From Curtobacterium sp. MCBA15_009 (GTDB lineage: Bacteria; Actinomycetota; Actinomycetes; Actinomycetales; Microbacteriaceae), in contig NZ_MJGO01000001.1 in assembly GCF_001864895.1 (NCBI RefSeq), forward strand, positions 94,241 to 139,173: a stretch of DNA of 44,933 bases, read 5' to 3'. The translations under genes were made by a program, and so were the position numbers. The notes under the pieces were generated by a model. The model made no database searches. It saw only the letters and a list, made by a program, of their open reading frames with translations, and had not been told where the DNA came from. This document shows, piece by piece, positions 17,822-26,225 of the stretch; the stretch's first letter is position 1, and every line of letters begins with the position of its first letter.

Positions 17822-20170
17822 TCAGGCGTGCGCGTCCGGCCGCGTGGTGCGCGCCCAGACCACCGCGACGATCGCCGCCGCCACGCAGGCTGCGGCTGCC
17901 GTCGCGAGCAGGACCGGCGGGACCGGCGTGCCGCCGGTGCCCGAGTAGACCGCCGCCGTCAGGGCGACGGCGACGACGGCGAGGGCGGCGTACCCGGTCC
18001 GCGAGGTCGCGAGCAGTGCGCTGCCGGCGGACCCGGCGACGGGCAGCACCGTGGCGACGACGGCCCCGACGCCGCCGAGGCAGAGCGTCGTGGCGACCTC
18101 GGAGACGAGTGCCGTCCAGAAGCCGTCGCTCACGGTCAGGCTGTGCACGACCCACCCGGCGGCCGCGAGTCCGAGGAGCGCGACCGTGCGCCACACGGCG
18201 CTCCGGGCGCTCGCCGCGATGCCGGAGCCGAGGCGGAGCGGCCCGGTGCCGAGGTCGGGGCGCCCGGTCGGCACGAGCACCATGCCGACGACGAGCGCGG
18301 GGGACAGGTCGGCGGCCCGGGTGACCCCGCACGCGACGAGCGCGGCGAGGACGAGCCACGGCGAGACCCGGAACCCGACGGTGCGGTGCTCCGGTCCGGC
18401 CGCCCAGCGGGTCACGAGCACGACGGCCGCGGTGAGGACGGCGGTGCCGAGCAGGACGGCGACCGCGAGCCGGACGTAGCGTGCCTCGAGGGACACCCCG
18501 ACGCCGAGCAGCGCGACGAGCGAGGCGACCGCGACCGCGATCGCGATGGAGGCCCGGGTCGGCAGGACGTCGTCGGCGCGGGAGCGGTCGGAACGGGCGC
18601 GGTTGCGGCCGAGCAGCCCGGCGAAGGGCGATCGGATGCGCCCGCGGGCGACCCCGGCGGCGAGGGCGAGCGGCGCCGCGACGAGCAGCAGGAAGCCTGC
18701 GGCGACGGCCGTCGCGACGAGGACCGTCCGCCACGAGAACACCGCCTGGATCGGGGGGACGGTGCGGTCGTAGGTGGTGGTCGCGGTCCAGTCGCCCGCC
18801 GTGCCCGTCCAGTCCGGCCGGCCGCCGGTGACCGCGCCGCCGGGACCGCCCGTCCCGCCGCCACTGACCGCGCCGACCCCGCCGGCGCTGCCGGTGCTCC
18901 CCGGCGTTCCGGTGCCACCGGGACTCGTCGGCCGTCCCGGACCCGGGGTGCCGGCGGTGTCCGTCGGTCGGCTGCTCGCGCCGGGAGTCCCGTGCTGCTC
19001 CCCGTCGGTGGGGGTGGAGGCGCCGCTCGTCGGGTCGTCGGTCGTGCCGGACGGGCCGGTCGGCAGGCCGGCCGCCCCGGCGACCAGGATCCGGACCGCC
19101 GTGGACGACCGCGAGTAGTTGCCGGCGGCGTCGTGCTGCGTCGCCGTGAGGTCGTGCACGCCCTGGTGCAGGGTGGAACCCGCCGTCGAGCAGGACCACG
19201 AACCGTCCGGTCCGACGTCGGTCCGGCAGACGGGGGCACGGTCGACGTAGACGGTGACGCCGGCGCCGGGCTCACCGGTCCCGCGCACCGTGGTCGCACG
19301 GGTACCGACCCGCTCGCCGGTGCCGGGCGAGGTGATCCGCGGCGCCGCCGGCGCGGAGCGGTCGACGGTGAGCACCACCGGGGCGGACGAGGCGCTGCGC
19401 AGGTCGGAGCGGTAGCCGCGGGCGGTGCTGGCGGTCTGCGTGGCCGTCACGGTGAGCCGGGAGTCGGACCCGGCGGGCAGCGCGACGACCCAGCGACCGT
19501 CGGACCCGACGACGCCGGTGGCCTGCACCGACGACCCGGTGACGGAGACGGTCACGTCGGACCCCGGGAACCCGGTGCCGGCGACCGTGCCGCTCGTGAC
19601 CCGGTCGCCGGTGACCGTCGGCGGGACGATGACGTCGGCGGCCGGGGCACTCGACGGCGGGAGCGCGGGGTCGGTGACGTCGTGCACCGTGAAGACCTGC
19701 TGCGGCCCGGACCGGAGGGTCGCGAAGCACGACCAGCCGCCGCTGGCCGACACCACGGCGGTGCACCCGGCGGAGCCGGTCGACGCGGGACCGCCGACCC
19801 GGACCCGGTGGCCGGGGACGCCGGTGCCGTGGAAGCGCGCCGTGCTGCTCGTGACGTCGCCGGGGTCGGCGACGGTGGGTGCGGCGACCGTCCCGCCGGA
19901 CGGCGTCGGCGTCGGCACGACGGGTCGGGCGGACGGCGGCGGGGCCACCCGGACGGGCGGGGGCTGCGGGGTCGCCGTCGACACCGAGGACCCCACGGCG
20001 TGCGAGGCCGACGCGGACGCCGCTGCCGGGGCGACCGCGAGACCGAGCAGCACGGCGACGAGGGTCGCCGTGGCCGCCGCGACGACGGTCACCCGGGGAC
20101 GACGACGAGGGCCGTCGCCCCCGACGGCCCGTTCGTCCACGTTCTCCCCGCGTGTGCTCACTGCCTCCAT
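17822..20170 (-). CDS. Large surface protein: Ig-like repeats plus polytopic C-terminus
   Basis: A 782-residue protein with an unusual layout. An N-terminal signal/anchor (PRVTVVAAATATLVAVLLGL, then APAAASASA) is followed by three Ig-like beta-sandwich repeats, recognisable by FHGTGVPGHRVRV, VAGTGFPGSDVTVSV and VRGTGEPGAGVTVYV, each with a G.W..L block. A Gly/Pro/Thr/Ser-rich linker of ~110 residues follows. The last ~320 residues hold about eight hydrophobic helices (for example LVATAVAAGFLLLVAAPLAL) and end RTTRPDAHA. The outer part is inferred to project from the cell. No enzyme motif is visible. ATG 20170 is chosen because the upstream in-frame extension is Arg/Pro-rich; the Shine-Dalgarno is weak, so the start is uncertain. 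Confidence 0.75.
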   Translation of the reverse strand: MEAVSTRGENVDERAVGGDGPRRRPRVTVVAAATATLVAVLLGLAVAPAAASASASHAVGSSVSTATPQPPPVRVAPPPSARPVVPTPTPSGGTVAAPTVADPGDVTSSTARFHGTGVPGHRVRVGGPASTGSAGCTAVVSASGGWSCFATLRSGPQQVFTVHDVTDPALPPSSAPAADVIVPPTVTGDRVTSGTVAGTGFPGSDVTVSVTGSSVQATGVVGSDGRWVVALPAGSDSRLTVTATQTASTARGYRSDLRSASSAPVVLTVDRSAPAAPRITSPGTGERVGTRATTVRGTGEPGAGVTVYVDRAPVCRTDVGPDGSWSCSTAGSTLHQGVHDLTATQHDAAGNYSRSSTAVRILVAGAAGLPTGPSGTTDDPTSGASTPTDGEQHGTPGASSRPTDTAGTPGPGRPTSPGGTGTPGSTGSAGGVGAVSGGGTGGPGGAVTGGRPDWTGTAGDWTATTTYDRTVPPIQAVFSWRTVLVATAVAAGFLLLVAAPLALAAGVARGRIRSPFAGLLGRNRARSDRSRADDVLPTRASIAIAVAVASLVALLGVGVSLEARYVRLAVAVLLGTAVLTAAVVLVTRWAAGPEHRTVGFRVSPWLVLAALVACGVTRAADLSPALVVGMVLVPTGRPDLGTGPLRLGSGIAASARSAVWRTVALLGLAAAGWVVHSLTVSDGFWTALVSEVATTLCLGGVGAVVATVLPVAGSAGSALLATSRTGYAALAVVAVALTAAVYSGTGGTPVPPVLLATAAAACVAAAIVAVVWARTTRPDAHA

Positions 20171-20320
20171 CCCACGGGATGTGGCGCGTCGGGTCAATAC
20201 ACCTGACGGATGATGTCCGGCAACCGTCCGCGGCGGGCCGCTGTCCGAACGCCGGGTGTGCGTGACGCGGGAATCGACCGTGAACCCCGGGGGCGGGCGA
20301 GAGGGCCGGCCGGGCGTCGA

Positions 20321-20326
20321 TAGACT
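20321..20326 (+). promoter_or_regulatory. -10 box of lemA-type gene (TAGACT)
   Basis: TAGACT followed ~45 nt later by AAAGGAG and the ATG at 20389 gives a conventional leader. Confidence 0.5.
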
Positions 20327-20388
20327 CCTCGTTGGCCGTTCCGGCCTCGCAGCACCGCGGATCCCGACGCGCAAAGGAGTACGCCCTC

Positions 20389-20970
20389 ATGGACACCGGA
20401 CTCGTCACGACGCTCATCGTCGTCGGAGTGGTGGTGGTCGTCCTGGTGATCATCGGGATCTACCTCTGGGTGACGTACAACGCGCTCGTCTCGCTCAAGG
20501 GCCGCGTCGACCAGGCCTGGAGCGACATCGCCGTGCACGTGCAGGAGCGAGCCGAACTGATCCCGACGATCGTCGACACGGTGCAGGGGTACGCGAGCCA
20601 CGAGAAGTCCGTCTTCGACGACGTCAGCCGGGCCCGCACCGAGACCCTCGACGCCGGGGACGCCTCCGCCGCGTCGGCGGCCGAGGGGCACATGCAGAAG
20701 GCGCTGAAGAGCGTCTTCACCGTGGCCGAGGGGTACCCGCAGCTGCAGTCGAGCCAGGGCTTCCTGCAGCTGCAGTCCGAGCTGGTCGACACCGAGGACA
20801 AGATCCAGTCGGCACGGCGCTCGTACAACGGCGGTGTCCGGGAGCTCAACACGAAGATCCGCGTCTTCCCGAACTCGACCATCGCGAAGAAGCGCGGCTT
20901 CGCCGAGGCCACGTTCTTCGAGACCGCCGAGCCGGCGGCCATCGCGGAACCCCCGCGCGTCCAGTTCTGA
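20389..20970 (+). CDS. LemA family membrane protein
   Basis: The 193-residue protein has an extracellular N-terminus, one membrane helix at ~7-28 (TTLIVVGVVVVVLVIIGIYLW) shortened here to VVGVVVVVLVIIGIYLW, and a helical-bundle LemA domain. Conserved LemA segments are YNALVSLKGRVDQAWSDI near 31, QERAELIPTIVDTVQGYA, LQSSQGFLQLQSELVDTEDKI (in part FLQLQSELVDTEDKI), RRSYNGGVRELNTKI, and FPNSTIAKKRGF. The function of LemA is not settled; members are often found with membrane proteases or stress genes. ATG 20389 with AAAGGAG ten bases upstream. It converges on the YcaQ-like gene with only 56 bp between stops. Confidence 0.93.
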   Translation: MDTGLVTTLIVVGVVVVVLVIIGIYLWVTYNALVSLKGRVDQAWSDIAVHVQERAELIPTIVDTVQGYASHEKSVFDDVSRARTETLDAGDASAASAAEGHMQKALKSVFTVAEGYPQLQSSQGFLQLQSELVDTEDKIQSARRSYNGGVRELNTKIRVFPNSTIAKKRGFAEATFFETAEPAAIAEPPRVQF

Positions 20971-21026
20971 CGGACGGACACTGACGTCCGGGTCGGCGCT
21001 GACGAGCGGCCGACGTCGCCGCGCGT

Positions 21027-22292
21027 TCAATCGCCGTCGGCCGTCGTCTCCGGGGCCGGTGCGTCGGTGTCGTCGGTGACCTCGTGCGGCACGAGCGCGA
21101 GGCCGAGGGCTGCGGCGAGCGGCGCGGCAGCGGTCCCGCGGTCGGTGACCTCGAGGCCGTCGAGGCCCTGCCAGGCGGCGGTGCGGCGGAGGGTGTCCGC
21201 CAGGCGGTCGGGGTCGAGGTGCTCGCCCGGCTCCTGCCAGGCCGTGCGCACCCGCAGGAGCCCGCGCTGCCGGTCGCTCTTCAGGTCGATGCGACCCACC
21301 AGCCGGTCGTCCTGCAGCACCGGCAGCACGTAGTAGCCGAACACCCGCTTCGGCGCCGGCGTGTAGATCTCGATCCGGTAGTGGAACCCGTACATCCGCT
21401 CGGCACGTCGGCGGAACCAGACGACGGGGTCGAAGGGGCTCAGGACGGCGTCGGCGCGCACCCGCCGGGGGACCGCTGCGCCGGGGTGCAGCCAGGCCCG
21501 CTCGCGCCACCCCTCGACCGTGACCGGCAGGAGCTCCCCGGCGGCGGTGAGCTCGGCGATGGCGGTCGCGGTGTCGTCCGCCCGCAACCGGTAGTAGTCG
21601 GCGACGTCCGCACGGGTGCCGACGCCGAGCGCCCGGGTGGCCTGCCGGACGAGGTCGCGCACCGCCTCGGCGCGCGGCGGGGCGGTCTCGAGGAACCCGG
21701 CGGGCAGCACCTGCTCGGGCAGCGCGTAGACCCGTTCAAAGCCGGAGCGGCCGGCGCTGACGACCTCGCCCCAGCGGAACATCTGCTCGAGCCCGGTCTT
21801 GACGTCGCTCCACCCCCACCAGGGCCCGCGTCGCACGTTCGACTCGTGCTCGACGGCGCTGGCACGCATCGGACCCTCGGCGCGCAGGAGCGCGCGGAGT
21901 TCGTGCCGGACGGACTCGGTGCGGGCGACGCCCTCGGCCCGGGTCGGTCCGGCGTCGCGTTCGCGGAACGCGTCCATCCGCCAGCGGAACAGCCGCAGGT
22001 CGTCGCGCGGGATGAAGGCGGCCTCGTGCGCCCAGTACTCCGTGTACGGCCCGGTGCGGCCGAGGGTCAGCCGGTCGAGCGTCGACCGGTCGTAGGCACC
22101 GAGCCGGGCGAAGAGCGGCAGGTAGTGACTGCGCTCGAAGACGTTGACCGAATCGATCTGCAGCAGCCCGAGCCGCGCGATCGCGACGTTCACCGACCGG
22201 GTCGGGACGTCCGTCGACGGGGGCCGTCCGAAGCCCTGCGCGGCGAGTGCGACCCGTCGTGCCTCGGCAGCGGAGAGCGTCGTCCTGACCAT
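21027..22292 (-). CDS. YcaQ-like crosslink-repair DNA glycosylase (winged-helix, HTH_42)
   Basis: This 421-residue protein matches the HTH_42/YcaQ family, whose members AlkZ and YcaQ unhook interstrand crosslinks and excise bulky N7 adducts. The catalytic Q-x-D motif is at Q45-I-D47 in GLLQIDSVNVFERSHYLPLF. Q-x-D is the YcaQ-type variant, whereas antibiotic self-resistance AlkZ enzymes carry Q-x-Q. Other family segments are YTEYWAHEAAFIP, the WGWSDVKTGLEQMF winged helix near 175 and LSPFDPVVWFRRRAERMYGFHYRIEIY (in part LSPFDPVVWFRRRAERMYGF). ATG 22292 is six bases after TACCGT on the minus strand, so probably leaderless, divergent from the AI-2E-type gene 93 bp away. Confidence 0.88.
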   Translation of the reverse strand: MVRTTLSAAEARRVALAAQGFGRPPSTDVPTRSVNVAIARLGLLQIDSVNVFERSHYLPLFARLGAYDRSTLDRLTLGRTGPYTEYWAHEAAFIPRDDLRLFRWRMDAFRERDAGPTRAEGVARTESVRHELRALLRAEGPMRASAVEHESNVRRGPWWGWSDVKTGLEQMFRWGEVVSAGRSGFERVYALPEQVLPAGFLETAPPRAEAVRDLVRQATRALGVGTRADVADYYRLRADDTATAIAELTAAGELLPVTVEGWRERAWLHPGAAVPRRVRADAVLSPFDPVVWFRRRAERMYGFHYRIEIYTPAPKRVFGYYVLPVLQDDRLVGRIDLKSDRQRGLLRVRTAWQEPGEHLDPDRLADTLRRTAAWQGLDGLEVTDRGTAAAPLAAALGLALVPHEVTDDTDAPAPETTADGD

Positions 22293-22385
22293 GCCCCGAC
22301 GGTACCGGGTCGCGCCGACAGCCCCGCCGGGGCGTCCATGCCGCTCCCGGTACCCGACCGGCTGCACGCCAGTAGGCTCGGCCGC

Positions 22386-23633
22386 ATGGCATGGGGCAAG
22401 AAGACGCAAACCGAACCGGTCGTGGTCGACGACGCGGTACCCGCCGGCATGCGGATCGCCGGGGCGTGGTCCTGGCGCGTGCTCGTCGTGGTCGGGGTCG
22501 TCGCGGTGTTCGTCTACCTGGTGACGCTGTTCAGCGAGATCCTCATCCCCTTCCTCATCGGGATCGTCGTCGCCGCGCTCCTGGTGCCGCTGTCGAACTG
22601 GATGCAGCGCCACCACGTGCCGAAGTGGATCGCGGTCGTCGTCAGCCTGGTCGGGGGCATCGCCGCCGTGGGCGCCCTCGTCTGGCTCGTCGTCGACCAG
22701 ATCGCCGCGGCCTACCCCTCGCTCCGCGACCGCACGCTCTCGCAGTACGACAACATCCGGCGGTTCGTCCTCGACTCGGGCCTCGGCATCAGCCAGAAGG
22801 ACCTGAACTCGTACCTGAACCAGGCGACCGACTGGCTGCAGAGCAACTCCGGTTCGATCCTGTCCGGGGTCGCGAGCGCCGGGTCGTCGCTGACGCACCT
22901 GCTGACCGGCCTGTTCATCGTCATCTTCACCGTGATCTTCCTGCTCATCGACGGCAAGAACGTCTGGCGGTGGACCGTCCGGCTGTTCCCGAAGAACGCC
23001 AGGAGCGCGATCGACGGCGCGGGCGTCGCCGGCTGGACGACACTGACGAGCTTCATCCGCGTGCAGATCTTCGTCGCGTTCGTCGACGCGGTCGGCATCG
23101 GCCTCGGCGCCGCGATCCTGCAGCTCCCGCTCGTCGTCCCGATCGCCGTGTTCGTGTTCCTCGGCTCGTTCATCCCGGTCGTCGGTGCGATCGTCACCGG
23201 GTTCCTGGCCGTCTTCGTCGCCCTCGTCTTCAACGGGTGGGCGGCCGCCGTCTGGATGCTGCTCGTCATCCTCATCGTGCAGCAGGTCGAGGGGCACATC
23301 CTGCAGCCGCTCGTCATGGGCAGCGCGGTCAAGGTGCACCCGCTCGCCGTCGTCCTCGGCGTCACGGCGGCGTCCGGGATCGCGGGCATCGCAGGGGCGT
23401 TCTTCGCCGTGCCGCTCATCGCGACCGTCAACTCGATGGTCACGACGATCTCGAGCGGGCGGTGGCGCACGATGGACTCCGACCACGTGCTCGAGGCCAA
23501 GCGCGACGCCCACGACGCGAACGTCGCCTCGAAGCGCCGCCGCCGGGTCCTCAAGCTCCGACGTCGCAACGGCGACGTCCCGCCGCCCGGCTCGGACCAG
23601 CAGCCGACCGCGGAGAAGGGCACCGCGGGCTGA
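22386..23633 (+). CDS. AI-2E family transporter (PerM/YdiK-type permease)
   Basis: The 415-residue polytopic protein has the AI-2E permease pattern: paired N-terminal helices (LVVVGVVAVFVYLV and IPFLIGIVVAALLVPL), a long periplasmic/helical segment with TLSQYDNIRRFV, then membrane helices with the signature PLVVPIAVFVFLGSFIPVVGAI and LIVQQVEGHILQPLVMG. The last ~60 residues form a basic cytoplasmic tail. Despite the name, many members move other solutes, including Na+(Li+)/H+ exchange, so the substrate is open. ATG 22386 is seven bases after TAGGCT and has no Shine-Dalgarno. The next gene, ilvA, begins 50 bp after the stop with its own putative promoter. Confidence 0.9.
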   Translation: MAWGKKTQTEPVVVDDAVPAGMRIAGAWSWRVLVVVGVVAVFVYLVTLFSEILIPFLIGIVVAALLVPLSNWMQRHHVPKWIAVVVSLVGGIAAVGALVWLVVDQIAAAYPSLRDRTLSQYDNIRRFVLDSGLGISQKDLNSYLNQATDWLQSNSGSILSGVASAGSSLTHLLTGLFIVIFTVIFLLIDGKNVWRWTVRLFPKNARSAIDGAGVAGWTTLTSFIRVQIFVAFVDAVGIGLGAAILQLPLVVPIAVFVFLGSFIPVVGAIVTGFLAVFVALVFNGWAAAVWMLLVILIVQQVEGHILQPLVMGSAVKVHPLAVVLGVTAASGIAGIAGAFFAVPLIATVNSMVTTISSGRWRTMDSDHVLEAKRDAHDANVASKRRRRVLKLRRRNGDVPPPGSDQQPTAEKGTAG

Positions 23634-23683
23634 GCTGCCGTCACGAGTTCGCCGCGGCGGCCGGGAACGACGATGATGGTCCC

Positions 23684-24943
23684 GTGACCGACACGAGCCC
23701 CGCGCCGCAGACCCTCGCCGCGACCCCCACCCTGGCGGACATCGAGGCAGCGCAGCGGACCATCGCCGGTGTCGCCAGGGTCACCCCGATGGAGACCTCG
23801 CAGTTCCTCGCCGAGGTCCTCGGTTCCCCGGTGCACCTGAAGTGCGAGAACCTGCAGCGCACCGGCGCGTACAAGGTCCGCGGCGCCTACAACCGGTTGT
23901 CCACCCTGTCCGCCGAGCAGCGGGCGAAGGGCGTCGTCGCGGCCAGCGCCGGCAACCACGCCCAGGGCGTCGCGCTCGCGGCCCGCGAGCTCGGCATCCC
24001 CGCCACGATCTTCACGCCGGTCGGCGTCGCCCTGCCGAAGCTCCAGGCCACGCGGCACTACGGCGCCGACGTCGTGCTGCGCGGGCACTCCGTGGAAGAG
24101 GCACTGAGCGCCGCGAAGGACTTCGCCGCGCACACCGGGGCCGTCTTCATCCCGCCGTTCGACCACCCCGCGGTCATCGCCGGCCAGGGCACGCTCGGAC
24201 TCGAGATCATCGACCAGGTGCCCGACGTCGACACGGTCGTCGTGCCGATCGGCGGCGGCGGCGTGATCTCCGGCATCGCGCTGGCCGTCAAGGGCATGGC
24301 CGAGCGCCTCGGCCGTGAGATCAAGGTCATCGGGGTGCAGGCCGAGAACGCCGCCGCCTACCCGTCGTCGATCCGCGCGGGCGAGCCGGTCACCATCACG
24401 ACGACGCCGACGATCGCCGACGGCATCGCGGTCGCGCGACCCGGCGACTGGAACTTCCCGATCATCCGCGACCTGGTCGACGACATCGTCACGGTCTCCG
24501 ACGACGAGACCGCCCGCGCGCTGCTCGTCCTGCTCGAACGGGCGAAGCTCGTGGTCGAGGCCGCCGGGGCCGTCGGGGTCGCGGCCATCATGTCCGGTGC
24601 CGTCCGCGACACCGGTCGCACGGTGGTGCTGCTGAGCGGGGGCAACATCGACCCGCTCATGATGGAGCGCGTGATCACCCGCGGGCTCGTCGCCGCGTCG
24701 CGCTACATCGGCATCCGGATCATGCTGCCGGACCGTCCGGGGCAGCTCGCACGGGTCGCGCAGGTCATCTCCGACGCCGGCGCCAACGTGGTCGAGGTGC
24801 TGCACACCCGCCACGGCCAGGGGCTCGTCATCAACGAGGTCGCGCTCGACCTGTCGATCGAGTCACGCGGCCCGGAGCACGCGCAGGAGGTCATGCAGCG
24901 CCTGCACGAGGTCGGGTTCCGTCCGGAGCTGCTCGAGCACTAG
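23684..24943 (+). CDS. ilvA: Threonine ammonia-lyase (threonine dehydratase)
   Basis: The 419-residue PLP enzyme deaminates L-threonine to 2-oxobutyrate, the first step to isoleucine. The PLP lysine is K64 in RTGAYKVRGAYNRL, preceded by KCENLQ. SAGNHAQGVA and the glycine loop PIGGGGVISGIA are fold-type II landmarks. The C-terminal ~75 residues (RIMLPDRPGQLARVAQVISDAGANVVEV, in part LPDRPGQLARVAQVISDAG) form a single ACT regulatory domain. One ACT domain fits TdcB/short-IlvA enzymes rather than the two-domain E. coli IlvA, so allosteric behaviour may differ. GTG 23684 follows GATGAT by six bases, no Shine-Dalgarno. Confidence 0.93.
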   Translation: MTDTSPAPQTLAATPTLADIEAAQRTIAGVARVTPMETSQFLAEVLGSPVHLKCENLQRTGAYKVRGAYNRLSTLSAEQRAKGVVAASAGNHAQGVALAARELGIPATIFTPVGVALPKLQATRHYGADVVLRGHSVEEALSAAKDFAAHTGAVFIPPFDHPAVIAGQGTLGLEIIDQVPDVDTVVVPIGGGGVISGIALAVKGMAERLGREIKVIGVQAENAAAYPSSIRAGEPVTITTTPTIADGIAVARPGDWNFPIIRDLVDDIVTVSDDETARALLVLLERAKLVVEAAGAVGVAAIMSGAVRDTGRTVVLLSGGNIDPLMMERVITRGLVAASRYIGIRIMLPDRPGQLARVAQVISDAGANVVEVLHTRHGQGLVINEVALDLSIESRGPEHAQEVMQRLHEVGFRPELLEH

Positions 24944-24976
24944 CTCGCGACGGTCGCCTCGGCCCCGCGAACCGGT

Positions 24977-25162
24977 GTCCGCGACGACATGGCTGTCGTA
25001 CGACGTCCACTTTGTCGCGCGGAAACGGTGCGGGCTGCCCCCGGCGGGTCCGCGACGACATGGCTGTCGTACGACGTCCACTTTGTCGCGCGGGTGCGGT
25101 GCGGGCTGCCCAGCGGCGGGTCCGCGACGACATCGCTGTCGTACGACGTCCACCGTGTCGCG
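24977..25162. repeat. Three tandem ~71-bp repeats with nested dyads
   Basis: Copies start at 24977, 25048 and 25120 (periods 71 and 72); the third is truncated at ~43 bp. Each opens GTCCGCGACGACATGGCTG and contains GTCGTACGAC (a perfect 10-bp palindrome) and terminal CGACA/TGTCG halves. No ORF in them is credible. They lie between convergent ilvA and greA and share a core with the array at 38934. Confidence 0.9.
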
Positions 25163-25181
25163 TGGACGCGACCGGCAGACG

Positions 25182-25221
25182 GACAGGAGGCCCGTGGCGG
25201 TGTCGCCACGGGCCTCCTGTC
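25182..25221. terminator. 18-bp stem palindrome (dispersed family) between ilvA and greA
   Basis: GACAGGAGGCCCGTGGCG, loop GTGT, CGCCACGGGCCTCCTGTC. It is 16 bp from the end of greA, so it probably ends greA transcription and, from the other side, ilvA. It belongs to the GGAGGC palindrome family. Confidence 0.8.
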
Positions 25222-25236
25222 TGCAGTGGGCCGGGT

Positions 25237-25725
25237 CTACGGCTCGTAACGCTCGATGGCGACCACCTTGACGGCGATCTCCTTGCCGTTCGGCGCCGTG
25301 TAGGTCGCCTCGTCGCCGGCCTTCAGTCCGACGATGGCGGCGCCGACGGGGCTGACCGGGCTGTAGACGGTGAGGTCGGAGCCCTCGGCGACGATCTCGC
25401 GGCTGCCGACCAGGAACGTCGACTCGTCGCCGGCGATGACCGCGGTCACCACGGTGCCGGGTTCGACGGTGCCGTCGAACGTGGCCTCGCTGACGGTGGC
25501 GTGCTTGAGCAGGTCGGTGAGGACGCGGATGCGTGCCTCGATCTTGCCCTGCTCGTCCTTCGCGGCGTGGTAGCCGCCGTTCTCCTTGAGGTCGCCTTCT
25601 TCGCGGGCGGCCTCGATGCGGCGCGCGATCTCGGCGCGGCCCTCGCCGCTCAGCTCGTCGAGCTCCGCCTGGAGGCGGTCGTGCGCCTCTTGGGTCAGCC
25701 AGGTGACCTGCGTGTCGTTGCTCAT
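25237..25725 (-). CDS. greA: Transcription elongation factor GreA
   Basis: The 162-residue protein rescues backtracked RNA polymerase by stimulating transcript cleavage. The N-terminal coiled coil spans ~10-80 with RRIEAAREEGDLKENGGYHAAK; the acidic tip residues (E-GDLKEN) are intact. The C-terminal FKBP-like domain includes YSPVSPVGAAIVGLKAGDEATY. ATG 25725 has GAAGGGAC seven bases upstream. Its leader contains an intrinsic terminator (25745-25777) located between a good promoter and the start codon, which suggests attenuation. It is followed by the DUF4307 gene upstream on the same strand, as in mycobacteria (Rv1080c-Rv1081c). Confidence 0.96.
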   Translation of the reverse strand: MSNDTQVTWLTQEAHDRLQAELDELSGEGRAEIARRIEAAREEGDLKENGGYHAAKDEQGKIEARIRVLTDLLKHATVSEATFDGTVEPGTVVTAVIAGDESTFLVGSREIVAEGSDLTVYSPVSPVGAAIVGLKAGDEATYTAPNGKEIAVKVVAIERYEP

Positions 25726-25744
25726 CTTCAGTCCCTTCGACCAA

Positions 25745-25777
25745 GAAAAAACGAGACCGGCCGAGTGGTCGGTCTCG
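25745..25777 (-). terminator. Intrinsic terminator in the greA leader
   Basis: On the minus strand CGAGACCGACC, short loop, GGCCGGTCTCG is followed directly by a run of seven T. It is the only canonical hairpin-plus-U-tract terminator I find in the window. It lies 20-52 nt upstream of the greA ATG, after the DUF4307 stop. Confidence 0.85.
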
Positions 25778-25793
25778 AGGGGCGAATCACGAC

Positions 25794-25823
25794 AGTCTAG
25801 GGAACCCAGCAGTCGTGGATCAA
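25794..25823 (-). promoter_or_regulatory. Putative greA promoter inside the DUF4307 3' end
   Basis: -35 TTGATC (25823-25818), 18-bp spacer, -10 TAGACT (25799-25794), whose TAG is the DUF4307 stop codon. The predicted start is near 25787, giving a ~62-nt leader that includes the intrinsic terminator. Confidence 0.6.
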
Positions 25824-26207
25824 GCCGGTGACGCCACGGATCGTGGTCGTGACCTCGGTGCTGACGCTGCGGGTGCGCTGGTCCGAGGCGGGGAGGGTGA
25901 TCTCCTTCCACCCCACGATCGAGTAGCTCTTGTCCAGGACCTGCACGGCGCACTTCGCCTCGACGCCCGGGTCGACCGAGACCTGCGAGTGCACGACCGC
26001 GCTGTGGTCGGACAGGACCTCGTACCCGATGACGTCGTCGGTGAGCCCGCGGTCGGACTGGTCGAGGCCGGCCCAGACCACCCAGGCGCCGAACACCACC
26101 ACGACGCCGATCGCGGCGGCGATCGCGACGACCTTGCTGCGACGGGCCCGGGCCGGGGTGCGGCCGTAGCGCTCGTCGAGGGTGGCGGTGTGCAGCTGAT
26201 CGGACAG
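25797..26207 (-). CDS. DUF4307 domain membrane protein, predicted CTG start
   Basis: A 136-residue protein with the DUF4307 pattern: an N-terminal DERYGRTPARARRSK segment, one membrane helix (VVAIAAAIGVVVVFGAWVVW at ~26-45) and a ~90-residue extracytoplasmic domain with two Cys (KCAVQVLD, HDCWVP). No ATG, GTG or TTG lies in frame upstream of the membrane helix (the first is GTG 26102, which would delete the conserved RYGR part). CTG 26207 is seven bases after GGGAG and the TSS predicted from GATAAT (26231-26226) lies ~12 nt before it, so I propose CTG as start. The greA promoter overlaps its end. Confidence 0.78.
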   Translation of the reverse strand: MSDQLHTATLDERYGRTPARARRSKVVAIAAAIGVVVVFGAWVVWAGLDQSDRGLTDDVIGYEVLSDHSAVVHSQVSVDPGVEAKCAVQVLDKSYSIVGWKEITLPASDQRTRSVSTEVTTTIRGVTGLIHDCWVP

Positions 26208-26225
26208 TTCGGGGCTCCCGGGGTG

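Noticed and set aside
24891..25271. Small open frames across the 71-bp tandem repeats.
   Set aside because: They only translate the repeats (several frames and both strands are open), lack Shine-Dalgarno sites, and have no family likeness.
25797..26102. DUF4307 gene starting at GTG 26102.
   Set aside because: That start lies inside the membrane helix and would delete the conserved RYGR segment.
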